DNA of 64,000 nt from Psychrobacillus sp. FSL K6-4046 (GCF_038624605.1 NZ_CP152020.1:310001-374000); one strand, 5' to 3'. Positions 55,152 through 64,000 are shown, counted from the stretch's first letter. Notes: generated by a model not told the origin, from the letters alone. Numbers and translations are program-made.

Positions 55152-56321
55152 TTATTTCTTTTGATAGAGAATAGCGGCATGCCCTAACGTTTTAGCTGCT
55201 GTTAGCATGGCCTTTTCATCAAAATCAAACATCGGGCTATGATGTGGGTAGACATCTCCATCAGGCATAGCTCCGGTGAAGAAAAACGTCCCTGGAATTT
55301 GTTCGAGATAATAGCCATAATCCTCACCAATCATTAAAAGCTCCGATTCCTGTACCTCTTTGACATCTGGGATTTGTCTTGCTATTTCAGCAAGATATTC
55401 TGTTTCTTCTTTATGGTTAATGACTGGAGGGTATCCTCTTTCATATGTGAGTGTATAGGTACAGTCTGCAGTCAGACAAGTTCCGTCTAACACGCGTCGT
55501 AACTCATTCTCCATTAAATCTCTTACAGCAGGAGTAAATGTTCTAATGGTTCCGCTCAATTTAACCGAATCAGCGATAATGTTAAATGCATTGTCGGCAA
55601 CAAATGAACCGACAGAAAGAACAGCCGACTCTACCGGATTGACTCTTCTTGAGACAATTTGCTGCAAATTAACTACTAGTTGTGAAGCAGCCAAAATGGC
55701 ATCTTTTGTGTCATGAGGATTAGCGCCATGACCACCGCGCCCTTGAATTTTGATGATAAAACGATCTGCTGCAGCCATAATTGGGCCGGAGCGATAGGCA
55801 ATTGTGTGAAGGGGAGTTTGAGACCATAAATGGGTACCAAAAATTACATCTACGTCATGTAAGCAGCCAGCTTCTATCATTGGTTTTGCGCCACCTGGTG
55901 CATATTCCTCCGCATGCTGATGTATAAATACGTATTCTCCGCTCAGTTCATCTTTTAACTCATGTATAGTACGGGCAAGAATGAGCAGTGTAGCAGTATG
56001 TCCATCATGTCCACAGGCGTGCATTACACCAGGTACTGTAGATTTATACGGAACTTCCTTCTCATCTTGAATGGGTAGTGCATCAAAGTCTGCACGCAAA
56101 GCAACCGTTTTCCCAGGGCGTGCCCCTTTAACTCTTGCGACAACACCATTTCCGCCCACATTGGCGTCAAAAGGTATACCAAGTTGTAAGTAAAAGTTTT
56201 GAATATATTTGGCAGTGTTAGTCTCTTGAAAGGATACCTCAGGATGCATATGTAAATACCTTCTAATTGTTACCATGTCATTAAAACCTTCTTCTAATCT
56301 TCGAAATAAATCATTAGTCAT
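55152..56321 (-). CDS. M20 family metallo-amidohydrolase (N-acyl amino acid/hippurate hydrolase type)
   Basis: A 389-residue zinc/manganese amidohydrolase with the metal motif HACGHDGHT (101-109, ligands Cys103 and His105), HQHAEEYAPGG (Glu pair near 137), GRGGHGANPH in the lid domain, and IGEDYGYYLE with the last Glu/Asp ligands. It removes acyl groups from amino acids or similar amides in the cytoplasm. Monocistronic, divergent from the YhcN gene; AAGAGGTG precedes the ATG. Natural substrate unknown. Confidence 0.88.
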   Translation of the reverse strand: MTNDLFRRLEEGFNDMVTIRRYLHMHPEVSFQETNTAKYIQNFYLQLGIPFDANVGGNGVVARVKGARPGKTVALRADFDALPIQDEKEVPYKSTVPGVMHACGHDGHTATLLILARTIHELKDELSGEYVFIHQHAEEYAPGGAKPMIEAGCLHDVDVIFGTHLWSQTPLHTIAYRSGPIMAAADRFIIKIQGRGGHGANPHDTKDAILAASQLVVNLQQIVSRRVNPVESAVLSVGSFVADNAFNIIADSVKLSGTIRTFTPAVRDLMENELRRVLDGTCLTADCTYTLTYERGYPPVINHKEETEYLAEIARQIPDVKEVQESELLMIGEDYGYYLEQIPGTFFFTGAMPDGDVYPHHSPMFDFDEKAMLTAAKTLGHAAILYQKK

Positions 56322-56432
56322 CTTAAAAACACCTCTTTTATATATTTTTAATTAACAATTACTTCTAAAAATTATAACAGATAATAGAAAGTCTATTTTA
56401 AATTATTTAAATAATCTATTTTTTATTTTGGT

Positions 56433-56461
56433 GCATATTTTCTTACAGAACTCACATCATA
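56433..56461 (+). promoter_or_regulatory. Sigma-G/F-like forespore promoter of the YhcN gene
   Basis: GCATA (56433-56437), 17 bases, CATCATA (56455-56461). The forespore consensus is GHATR-N18-CATNHTA; both boxes fit and the spacer is one short. It lies about 35 bases before the start of a family known to be made in the forespore. Confidence 0.5.
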
Positions 56462-56496
56462 CGACTGTAATAATTTATTGAAAAGGAGAAAATAAA

Positions 56497-57045
56497 ATGA
56501 TAAAAAAGATGAAGATATTAATCGCTATTCTTATAATAGGGTTCTTAACAGCATGTGGAAATGATGATGCTAAGGATGATAAAACAACAGATACGACAAC
56601 GGATACAACTCAAGATGGGAATATGGATCCTAATGCAACAGTTGATACTGGGAACGATGGAGAAATTGGTGAAGAAGAAGGAAAAGACGTTTCTACAAAC
56701 GGAGATCAAAAGGTTGATGTAGCAGATGACGTGGCTGCAAAAATTGCAGAATTGGATGAAGTAGATGTTGCTCATGTGTTAGTGACGGATACAAATGCAT
56801 ATGTTGCTGTTAAAGCGAAAGAAGGAACAGAAGATAACGATGAGTTAAAAACTCGTATATCTGAAAAAGCTAAAGAAGGTAAAGGTAATTTAAATTTTGA
56901 GAACGTGTATGTATCTTTGGATCCTGATTTTGTTGGCCGTATGGAAGAGTACGGAACAAAGATTAAAGCAGGGGAGCCGGTTGAAGGATTCTTTGATGAG
57001 TTTACAGATACAGTACAACGTGTATTTCCTGATACAGCTAAATAA
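56497..57045 (+). CDS. YhcN/YlaJ family sporulation lipoprotein
   Basis: A 182-residue lipoprotein with lipobox FLTAC (Cys20), then a Thr/Asp-rich linker (about 25-72) and a compact C-terminal domain. That domain contains AAKIAELDEVDVAHVLVTDTNAYVAV, the signature of the YhcN/YlaJ family found in spore membranes. This identifies the organism as a spore former. AAGGAG precedes the ATG. Closed by a bidirectional terminator. Confidence 0.85.
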   Translation: MIKKMKILIAILIIGFLTACGNDDAKDDKTTDTTTDTTQDGNMDPNATVDTGNDGEIGEEEGKDVSTNGDQKVDVADDVAAKIAELDEVDVAHVLVTDTNAYVAVKAKEGTEDNDELKTRISEKAKEGKGNLNFENVYVSLDPDFVGRMEEYGTKIKAGEPVEGFFDEFTDTVQRVFPDTAK

Positions 57046-57078
57046 AAAAGGCGAAGAGGTAATTCTCTTCGCCTTTTT
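57045..57078. terminator. Bidirectional terminator between YhcN and symporter genes
   Basis: A perfect 14-base stem, AAAAAGGCGAAGAG with its complement, loop GTAATT, A-rich and T-rich flanks for both directions. It starts at the last base of the YhcN stop codon. Confidence 0.92.
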
Positions 57079-57079
57079 C

Positions 57080-58612
57080 TTATTTTAACCCGATATTTGC
57101 TTTGACATCGACCTCTGCATATTTCTTCTGATCTGCTCTTGCTCCTATTAATGTGCCTATATAGCCACCCAAGAACCCAGCAGGTACTGAAAAAATCGCA
57201 GGGTTAGTTAATGGGAAAAGAGCTGTACCATTAAATAAATGAGTGCCATCTGTTCCCCAAAGGTTTGGACTTAAGGAAACTAATACTAGAGCAGTAACTA
57301 GCCCGGTGACAATTGCTGTCATAGCTCCAGTGGTATTGAACCTTTTCCAATAGATGGTGTAGATGATCACCGGTAAATTAGCACTTGCAGCGATACAGAA
57401 TGCTAGTGAAACCAAGAACGCAACATTCATCGTTTGTGCTCCTAAGGCTAAAACAATAGATAGAAGTGAAACCCCAACAGAAGCAAAACGAGCCGCTCTC
57501 ATTTGCTGTTTTTCAGTTGCTTTTCCTTTCTTTATGATTTGTCCATAAATATCATGGGCAAATGCAGATGCACCTGATAGCACTAGTCCTGCTACTACTG
57601 CTAATATAGTGGCGAAGGCAACAGCAGATACGAAAGACATGAGGATATCCCCTCCTAGTGCCTGCGCTAGTAATGGTGCTGCCATGTTTCCTGCTGAGTT
57701 TGCAGACATAATGTCGCTAGCTCCTACAAAGTAAGCAGCTCCGAAACCTAGGAAAATAGTAAGAACATAGAAGATACCTACAATCCATGTTGCATACACC
57801 ACAGAAGAGCGGGCAGTTTTAGCATCTTTTACTGTGAAGAATCGCATAAGAATATGAGGTAAGCCTGCTGTACCTAATACTAAGGCGATCATCATAGAAA
57901 TTGTGTCCAAGCCATTCGTATACTTTACTCCAGGATTTAAGAAGTTTTCTCCTTGCTCTGTAACCGTTTTCATCTCAGTGAACATACCAAGGATATTAAA
58001 GTTGAATTTCCATAATACTAAAAACGAGATAAGGACTGTCCCAATCATTAACAATACAGCCTTAATGATCTGTACCCAGCTCGTTGCAGCCATTCCACCC
58101 CAAAGAACATAGATGGTCATCATTGTTCCTACGATTAGTACAGCAATCCAGTAATCAATGCCTAGTAATAGTTGTATTAGTGCACCTGCACCCACAAGCT
58201 GTGCAATCATATAGAACAAAACGATTGTAATAGTGCTAATCGCGGCAGCTCCACGTACTTTCTTTTGGTTAAAGCGTGCATTAATCATATCGGCTAGCGT
58301 ATATTTCCCCAAATTTCTTAGAGGCTCTGCTACGATGTAAAGTACAACTAAATATGCTACTAAGTAACCTATACTATAGAAAAAACCATCAAAACCAAAA
58401 AGTGCGATAGCTCCGGCAATTCCGAGGAATGATGCAGCAGAAAGGTAATCTCCTGCGATGGCTATCCCATTTTGCCAGCCAGACAAACCTCCACCGGCAG
58501 TGTAAAATTCACTAGCAGAGTTAGTTCGTTTGGACGCAATGTATGTGACAAATAGAGTTAATGCTACGATTCCTACAAAAAATATAAGACCGACTGTACT
58601 CATGCCATTCAT
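57080..58612 (-). CDS. actP: Sodium:solute symporter, acetate permease (ActP) type
   Basis: A 510-residue SSS-family transporter with about 13 helices. Hallmarks are FYTAGGGLSGWQNGIAIAGD (about 36-55), SAASFLGIAGAI and the YVLWGGMAATSWVQIIKAVL helix. It is coupled by a 4-base overlap to a DUF485 gene, the same pairing as yjcH-actP in E. coli, which supports acetate or another short monocarboxylate as substrate. Acetyl-CoA synthetase is not nearby. Confidence 0.85.
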   Translation of the reverse strand: MNGMSTVGLIFFVGIVALTLFVTYIASKRTNSASEFYTAGGGLSGWQNGIAIAGDYLSAASFLGIAGAIALFGFDGFFYSIGYLVAYLVVLYIVAEPLRNLGKYTLADMINARFNQKKVRGAAAISTITIVLFYMIAQLVGAGALIQLLLGIDYWIAVLIVGTMMTIYVLWGGMAATSWVQIIKAVLLMIGTVLISFLVLWKFNFNILGMFTEMKTVTEQGENFLNPGVKYTNGLDTISMMIALVLGTAGLPHILMRFFTVKDAKTARSSVVYATWIVGIFYVLTIFLGFGAAYFVGASDIMSANSAGNMAAPLLAQALGGDILMSFVSAVAFATILAVVAGLVLSGASAFAHDIYGQIIKKGKATEKQQMRAARFASVGVSLLSIVLALGAQTMNVAFLVSLAFCIAASANLPVIIYTIYWKRFNTTGAMTAIVTGLVTALVLVSLSPNLWGTDGTHLFNGTALFPLTNPAIFSVPAGFLGGYIGTLIGARADQKKYAEVDVKANIGLK

Positions 58613-59001
58613 ACATAATCACCTGCCTTTTCCTTTTCGATTATTTCTTCCGCATCCTTATCAAACCCCTCTGCTTTACGAACATAGATCATACATAAGG
58701 TCCAAGTCATGATGAATTGAGCAAGAGCAAAAACCCAAACCCAAGTTATATCTCCAATTGCTGGCTTGTTTAATATAGTTGTATAAGACGTTAAAATTGG
58801 TAAAGAAATATAAAATAGCAGAAAGAAAATCGTTATTGGAACGATAAAATTTCTTTTCTTCTTTTTTAAGGCAACAAATTCAGGGCTGTGTGCAATAGCC
58901 TCATAGTTGTAAAGTGGTGGTTCCTTTCCGCTTTTTTTCACTTTTTTAGAGGTTTTTTGAGGACTAGCAGGGTTTAATACACTTCCAGCTTTCTTTGGCA
59001 T
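58609..59001 (-). CDS. DUF485 membrane protein (YjcH-like symporter partner)
   Basis: A 130-residue protein: a basic, Ser/Lys-rich N-terminus, SPEFVALKKKKRNFIVPITIF (about 49-69), then two membrane helices (IFFLLFYISLPILTSY and TWVWVFALAQFIMTW). DUF485 genes precede acetate-type symporters widely. It overlaps the symporter start by 4 bases. AAGGAGG-type ribosome site upstream. Role probably in symporter assembly or control, not established. Confidence 0.83.
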   Translation of the reverse strand: MPKKAGSVLNPASPQKTSKKVKKSGKEPPLYNYEAIAHSPEFVALKKKKRNFIVPITIFFLLFYISLPILTSYTTILNKPAIGDITWVWVFALAQFIMTWTLCMIYVRKAEGFDKDAEEIIEKEKAGDYV

Positions 59002-59491
59002 TTTCCTTCCTCCTTCAACTTTACTAGCTTTCTGAATATTAAGTTAGAAAACTGTATTTTAATAATAGGGAAAAATAATAAAAATTACAAACAAAAAATT
59101 ATAATATTGTAATTATTTAGAAAATTATATTAATATAATACAACTATACCTTTTCAAAAATATTTTGCTTGTCGACGTGTGTAGCGAGATGAACGATGCA
59201 CTATAATGGGCGTGAGGGTCTTTAATTTATGGAATATTGTTGTAGGGTGTTGGGATGACTAGGACGGATAAAGTAAGTAAAGTGTATTAAAAAAAACTTT
59301 GTTAAAGTTATTGGTTGATTTTGACTAACAATTCTTTTTTATATTGACTGTAAACATTATAAAAGGGACATTCAAATGACTATTAAGATTATAAATAGAT
59401 TATGAAATTGGGATTGGGTACAGTTTTTCGGCTTTGTTTATGCGAGTAAATTTATAAGTACCTATAGATGCATGAAAGCTGTTCCCATTTA

Positions 59492-59624
59492 TTGATTGGA
59501 GCGCCAGACGGCGACTCCTACGGGATGAGTGAGACAGATAAGACATCACAACCACGCGCGCAAGCGATGGGTGATGGCTTATCGCTCACCCCGAGGAAAG
59601 CGTCCGGCTGGTGCGAAAAATCAA
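59492..59624. repeat. GC-rich palindromic intergenic repeat (133 bp)
   Basis: Ends TTGATT/AATCAA enclose GAGCGCCAGACGG and CCGGCTGGTGC, which pair imperfectly, and an inner ATGGGTGATGGCTTATCGCTCACCC region. The whole could fold as one long stem-loop. It is much richer in GC than the flanks. The pattern (GGAGCG...CGACTCCT...CGGGAT...GAAAGCGTCCG) resembles a dispersed repeat that I recall from many Bacillaceae/Planococcaceae genomes. It lies in the 804-base gap 59002-59805, which otherwise holds AT-rich DNA, a small GC-richer patch near 59168-59280 and no gene I can support. Confidence 0.65.
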
Positions 59625-59805
59625 TTCTACTCTCTGAATCTAAGATTTCTTTGCATCATAAATCAATCCTACCCTTTAACATAGCCTAAAAAAATTACGA
59701 TTTCTAAATTTAACCAAATCAAAATAGTAATTGATAATTTAAGAAATCCTTAAAAAATGCTAACATATAAAAGTTGGACTAAAAAATCTAAAAGGAGGTC
59801 TGTTC

Positions 59806-62800
59806 ATGAGTAATGTTTCAACTCTAGAAAAAACAATGCGCTGCAATTTAATGATGACTAATAATGCTCGCAAAGGAATACAGGAGTGGTCAGCTGATGA
59901 ACACGACTTTTTTAATATACAAAAATCGTTTCAAGTTTACATTGAGAAACGTCCGGTTAATGCACAAGGAAATATCTCGCTTTCCTTATACTTTGACAAC
60001 ATAGAGAACTTGCAGCTTACTGAAAAACTGGATGGCAAGGTAGCAATAATGGACTGTGTACTACAGAACAATGGGTTTCTTGCAACCGGATTTCATGTAC
60101 GGGGTTCTCGAGTGCCGGTGCAGACAAATAGAAGGCTACCAGTTAACCTATCATTCGTTACATCAAAAAATAACGGTGCTGGGTTACCGATACAGTTACA
60201 TACAAAGATACGAGAGTTACCTGTAGCAGAGGAACGCTCTGAGTACGTGAAGAAGCGGATATCAAGCTGGGAAGGTTATTTAAAAATACAGGAACGAAAT
60301 GCGGATATTGCAGATATAACTGCAAGCTTTTCTAAACTTATATTTAACGAAGATTTTAGTAGGATGTCATTAGTAGGCTGTGAAGTTAACGGTAACGAAT
60401 GGAATAAAATAAGAGGGCTTAGCATTAGCTTCAAGGGTTACCAAAATGACATTGGGGATGTATTAAAAGCAAATAGGAATAAAAACACGATTGAAATAGA
60501 GCTAAGACCAAGGATTAGGGAAATGGCAAGGAAAAATAGTTTGAACCCTAAAGCTAAGGAAGTGGTTTTTAGTAATTTTGCAACCCTTAGTCAAATACGT
60601 CGACTACGAAAAGGTTTTGAGGATCTTCAGAATGGCTTAGCAGCAAATGCCAACCTAGAAAAAATTCTATTTGAAGATCGTCCTACAATTAGAATTACGA
60701 ATAAACAAAAGGAACTGGAATTCCATAATAGGCTTAATGAATTTCAACAGGAGGCAGTCGTTGGTGCTATGTCTGCAGAAGACTTATATGTTATTCAGGG
60801 TCCCCCAGGCACGGGTAAAACAACTGTTATTTCCGAAATATGTCAGCAGAATGCTAAAGCTGGACTTCGCACCCTTGTAGCCTCTCAGTCAAACTTAGCG
60901 GTAGATAATGCCCTTAGTAGGTTACTATCTAACAAAGAAATTCGTATATTACGGTTTGGTAGAACGGAGAGCATAGAAGAAGAAGGGAAAAGATTTATAG
61001 AAGAAAATGTGGGGCAGTATTGGAAGGAACAGACGCTTGCAACACTTTCCGATGTAATAGAGCATCATGCTTCTCAAGAAAACCTACTAAAAGACAGATT
61101 GAATAATATTGTCCTAGAGACAAAGAGTCTTGATGAAGAAAAGCAACGTTTAATAGAAGCTATTGAAAAGAAAGTCATAGCACAGACCGAGTATGATGAA
61201 CGTAGTCAACAAATAAGAGCATTAAAAAAATCCTTAGTTTCATTAAAAAAGGAACGTGAGGAAATTGAACTCACTATTCAAAGTATTGGTCCTGCAGTTC
61301 AACAACTAGCTCAGGATATAAAGGCTATGGAGCAGTTCCTGGAAGCTAATCCTTCAATAGATCAATTAACAGAACAAACGGAGCAGCTAACGAAGAAATT
61401 GGATAGTATCCAAGATCAGATATTGTATCAAAAATCAGTACGTTCTTTACAAAAAGCTCAACAAGAAATAGAAAACACGAGAGAACAACATCAAAAACTT
61501 CAAAAAAAATTAGGGGCATTAGAAGCTCTTAAAAAAGAAATCCAAACAATCCGTAAGGTGGATGAACTGAAGGAGCGTCTAAAGCTATGTGGGATTGTTC
61601 CATCATTTCTTGTTAACCGCCAGATGGAAGAGTTGGATTTGTTAATTGAAAGCATAAAGTCCTCAAGTGATTGGCAGGAGTTAAATGCTCGATTGAGCTC
61701 GGCCATAGCATTTATAGAAAAACTACTAAAAAAACATAAGTACCCTGTAGAGTCAGTCAAAAGCAATATGGGCAGAAGTGGTGTCGTTTTTGATTCCAAC
61801 TACACGGTTAAAGAAATTCACCAATTTATGAACAGATTAAAGCATATTATGACTTCAGATGAAGAAGAGCTGACTACTGAGAAATTAGCTATTCTGCTAG
61901 AGGGTCTTTATGTAAGAGAGAAATTTGTTTTAAAGCAACAAGCAAGCATTCAACTGTCTAAGAGCAATTCCATTACCAAGTATCAGGCTATCAAGGCCCA
62001 AGTAGCCACTGAATTGGAAAACGGGTTCAAAGCTATTAATAACCAAACAAGAGAGTTATTAATTGTTGGGACAAATCAGAAACACCAACTTACCAATTTA
62101 GAGAAACAAATTAAGGACATTTCCGCTGAATCTGGTGACTTTGAAGGCCTTCCAACACAAGAGACTCTTGAAACCAGCTTATTAGATAAACAAAAAAAGA
62201 GAGCTGCTCTGGATGAAACAATGGAGAAAGTATCTGTTTACAGTGCGAAGTTAGGCCACAAAAAGGCTGAATTAGAGAAGCTTAAAACTCAACTTCAGGA
62301 GAAAGAAGATATTCTACAAAAAAATGAACAAGAAGCTAAGATGGTAAATGCAGAAGGTCTAGACCAGGAAAAGCGCTTAAGGATTTTAGATGAAATCATA
62401 CTCCAAAATCCAGAAAATGCGTTAAAGAAATTGGAAGAGAGCTACACAGCATTAGAACAAGAAAGTGCGCAGATACACATTGAATTAGAGCGCCTACCTA
62501 TAACTCAAGCTCTTCAAACGGAATGGTTTTCTCTTTTACAGGAAGCTAACGATCATGACTTAGATGAGATAAGAAAGCTATATGTGCGTCATGCGAATGT
62601 GATTGGGACTACTTGTGTTGCATCTGCTAGAAAAGAATTTATGGAGAATTATCCAACCTTCGATGTTGTCATCATTGACGAGGTATCCAAAGCTACACCA
62701 CCAGAACTCTTGTTGCCGATGTTAAAAGGAAAGAAGATTATTCTAGTAGGTGATCATCATCAGCTTCCTCCATTAGTTGGAGAGGATACGTTAGATGAAA

Positions 62801-63642
62801 CGCTTCAGGCTATTCTTGAAGAAAGCGATAGCTTCGAAGAAAAAGAAGAGTTGAAAAAGTTGCTCAAAGAGTCTCTTTTCGAACGTCTCTTCAAAAATTT
62901 ACCTAAGAGCAATAAAACAATGCTAGCGATTCAATATCGAATGCATGAGAGTATTATGGAAACTATTACGCCGTTTTATGAGGAAGAGAACTACAGGTTA
63001 CAATGTGGCCTAACCGATTCTGATGCGATGAGGGACCATTTATTAGATTCTGAGATTGTCAAAAGAACCGACCATCTTCTATGGGTTGATATGCCTAATG
63101 AAAAACGATACTTTGAAGAACGTATGAAGGACGGTAAGAGTAGATTCAATCAAGCTGAGCTCGATTCAATTAGAAAGATTCTCATTGACTTGGACAAAGC
63201 TACAGAGAAAGCTAAGCAAGAGGGAAGAATGGAGCAACATGAAAAGAAAAGCATTGGAGTTATTAGCTTCTATGGTGAACAAGTAAAAAGAATTGATCGA
63301 CTCATTCAACAGGAAATGAACTTAAAGCATTTGCATTTTAGAACTGGAACGGTAGACAAGTTTCAAGGAATGGAAATGGACGTCATCCTTTTGAGCATGG
63401 TACGTAACAACCAGGACAAGAGTGGAGACATTGGATTTGCTAATGATTATCGTCGACTGAATGTAGCATTATCTCGTGCTAGAGAGCTGCTAGTCATAGT
63501 AGGCAGTGTGGAAATGTTTACGAAACGAGCTAAGCAAAAAAGCTCCAGAGAAATGTATGGTCGTTTAAAAACAATAGTAAAACAGAAGGAAGGCTTTCGT
63601 AATCCAGAAGTGATTGGACAAGGGAGTCGCATAGGAGTTTAA
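59806..63642 (+). CDS. Superfamily 1 (Upf1-like) helicase with giant coiled-coil insertion
   Basis: A 1278-residue ATP-dependent helicase. The N-terminal 300 residues are a beta-rich domain of unknown type. Walker A is QGPPGTGKTT (331-340), motif II is VVIIDEVSKA with Asp958/Glu959, then GDHHQLPP, QYRMHES, the TVDKFQGME motif V and VALSRARELL motif VI. Between Walker A and motif II about 600 residues form long charged coiled coils (roughly 390-700 and 730-910), as in ATPases that reach or clamp along nucleic acid. A likely role is DNA or RNA processing, repair or defence; no family name is certain. Strong AAAGGAGG site. Confidence 0.85.
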   Translation: MSNVSTLEKTMRCNLMMTNNARKGIQEWSADEHDFFNIQKSFQVYIEKRPVNAQGNISLSLYFDNIENLQLTEKLDGKVAIMDCVLQNNGFLATGFHVRGSRVPVQTNRRLPVNLSFVTSKNNGAGLPIQLHTKIRELPVAEERSEYVKKRISSWEGYLKIQERNADIADITASFSKLIFNEDFSRMSLVGCEVNGNEWNKIRGLSISFKGYQNDIGDVLKANRNKNTIEIELRPRIREMARKNSLNPKAKEVVFSNFATLSQIRRLRKGFEDLQNGLAANANLEKILFEDRPTIRITNKQKELEFHNRLNEFQQEAVVGAMSAEDLYVIQGPPGTGKTTVISEICQQNAKAGLRTLVASQSNLAVDNALSRLLSNKEIRILRFGRTESIEEEGKRFIEENVGQYWKEQTLATLSDVIEHHASQENLLKDRLNNIVLETKSLDEEKQRLIEAIEKKVIAQTEYDERSQQIRALKKSLVSLKKEREEIELTIQSIGPAVQQLAQDIKAMEQFLEANPSIDQLTEQTEQLTKKLDSIQDQILYQKSVRSLQKAQQEIENTREQHQKLQKKLGALEALKKEIQTIRKVDELKERLKLCGIVPSFLVNRQMEELDLLIESIKSSSDWQELNARLSSAIAFIEKLLKKHKYPVESVKSNMGRSGVVFDSNYTVKEIHQFMNRLKHIMTSDEEELTTEKLAILLEGLYVREKFVLKQQASIQLSKSNSITKYQAIKAQVATELENGFKAINNQTRELLIVGTNQKHQLTNLEKQIKDISAESGDFEGLPTQETLETSLLDKQKKRAALDETMEKVSVYSAKLGHKKAELEKLKTQLQEKEDILQKNEQEAKMVNAEGLDQEKRLRILDEIILQNPENALKKLEESYTALEQESAQIHIELERLPITQALQTEWFSLLQEANDHDLDEIRKLYVRHANVIGTTCVASARKEFMENYPTFDVVIIDEVSKATPPELLLPMLKGKKIILVGDHHQLPPLVGEDTLDETLQAILEESDSFEEKEELKKLLKESLFERLFKNLPKSNKTMLAIQYRMHESIMETITPFYEEENYRLQCGLTDSDAMRDHLLDSEIVKRTDHLLWVDMPNEKRYFEERMKDGKSRFNQAELDSIRKILIDLDKATEKAKQEGRMEQHEKKSIGVISFYGEQVKRIDRLIQQEMNLKHLHFRTGTVDKFQGMEMDVILLSMVRNNQDKSGDIGFANDYRRLNVALSRARELLVIVGSVEMFTKRAKQKSSREMYGRLKTIVKQKEGFRNPEVIGQGSRIGV

Positions 63643-63644
63643 AG

Positions 63645-64000
63645 ATGCAATCATTACAAAAACGCTTAGAAAAAGAAATTTACCAAAATTCTAAGGTGAA
63701 AATAATGGAATCACTAAATTGGTGTGTTCCAGTCCATACAATTGAAGTGGAATATAAACGAGTGAAGCGTACAAAAATGGACGTACTGATGAAAATGATG
63801 TTAATCTCCTTTCAAAAAACGAATATTAACACCTCGGCCCAGCTTAGTGAATTGTTGATGGTGGAGCAGCTATTCATCGATGATTTAATAGAGGTTATGA
63901 GAAAGTCAGGTTTAATAGAAAAAAGAGAAGCTAATATTGTACTAACGGCAAAAGGTAAACAACAACTAGAACAGGGAATCTTCGAAGAGGAGCAGGATCC
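63645..64000 (+). CDS. Partial gene with winged-helix-like domain, continues past window
   Basis: ATG at 63645, two bases after the helicase stop, opens a frame that stays open to the window end (118 codons). The visible protein begins MQSLQKRLEKEIYQNSKVKI. It then has a helix-rich stretch and TNINTSAQLSELLMVEQLFIDDLIEVMRKSGLI, followed by LTAKGKQQLEQG, which reads like a winged helix-turn-helix of the MarR/ArsR style. The tight spacing implies translational coupling with the helicase. Function unknown. Confidence 0.65.
   Translation, partial: MQSLQKRLEKEIYQNSKVKIMESLNWCVPVHTIEVEYKRVKRTKMDVLMKMMLISFQKTNINTSAQLSELLMVEQLFIDDLIEVMRKSGLIEKREANIVLTAKGKQQLEQGIFEEEQD

Noticed and set aside
59467-59689. 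A 73-codon open frame through the palindromic repeat at 59.5 kb
   Set aside because: It is explained by GC-rich repeat sequence and has no ribosome site or recognisable protein.
1-64000. CRISPR arrays, tRNA/rRNA genes, insertion sequences and common riboswitches
   Set aside because: No spacer-repeat pattern, cloverleaf, transposase or familiar riboswitch motif was seen on either strand; a dedicated RNA search was not possible here.

Overview
The window is chromosomal DNA from a low-GC, endospore-forming member of the Bacillales. Bacillaceae or Planococcaceae (a Psychrobacillus, Lysinibacillus or Sporosarcina-like organism) is my best guess from protein resemblance. Supporting signs are AT-rich spacers, strong AAGGAGG ribosome sites, frequent TTG/GTG starts, Bacillus-type families (YkuI, YdaT, YceG/YceH, MsmX), a YhcN-type sporulation lipoprotein behind a sigma-G-like promoter, and dispersed GC-rich palindromic repeats. 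I see no rRNA, tRNA, insertion sequence, phage or CRISPR array.

Layout. 1-6.2 kb: the end of a TRAP transporter gene, a YdaT-like stress protein, a phosphatase/hydrolase pair, a SIMPL protein, a YkuI-like degenerate EAL protein and a nucleoside transporter. 6.4-13.2 kb: one six-gene operon with a complete branched-chain-amino-acid-type (Liv) ABC importer and an embedded acyl-CoA ligase, behind a sigma-A promoter and a cre-like site. 13.5-17.9 kb: a GAF-GAF-PAS-GGDEF-EAL protein followed by a thiamine-diphosphate enzyme. 18.9-20.8 kb: nagA-nagB. 21.7-22.1 kb: three tandem copies of a foldable 125-bp repeat. 22.1-24.6 kb: a CYP152 fatty-acid peroxygenase, a small orphan and a DMT exporter.

24.9-43.5 kb is a large carbohydrate locus. 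It has a frame-shifted copy and an intact copy of a sugar-binding lipoprotein (each behind a related promoter/palindrome), a DUF624 protein and two permeases. These are followed by an MDR dehydrogenase, two Gfo/Idh/MocA oxidoreductases plus a Rossmann-less half, a CE7 acetylesterase, a xylose-isomerase-like TIM barrel, a glycosidase-like protein, an FAD oxidoreductase, a tandem GNAT and a 1026-residue secreted propeller protein. The locus has no ATPase of its own. An MsmX-type ATPase and a PucR/CdaR-like regulator lie just beyond it on the other strand. Together they look like import and oxidative deglycosylation of an acetylated or modified glycoside of unknown identity.

45.9-54.9 kb is a minus-strand Ter-type stress operon: three TerD proteins, a TelA protein and YceG, wrapped around a four-gene module (CitE-like lyase, PRTase-TRSP, StiP/PELOTA PRTase, HAD phosphatase) predicted in the literature to make a nucleoside-like metabolite. 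It has a near-perfect ECF (sigma-W-type) promoter and an internal terminator that separates the TerD genes from the enzymes. This is the most interesting system in the window. 55-59 kb: an M20 amidohydrolase, a YhcN lipoprotein and an acetate-type symporter with its DUF485 partner. 59.5 kb: a second type of palindromic repeat. 59.8-64 kb: a 1278-residue SF1 helicase with a giant coiled-coil insertion, tightly followed by a winged-helix-like gene that runs off the window.
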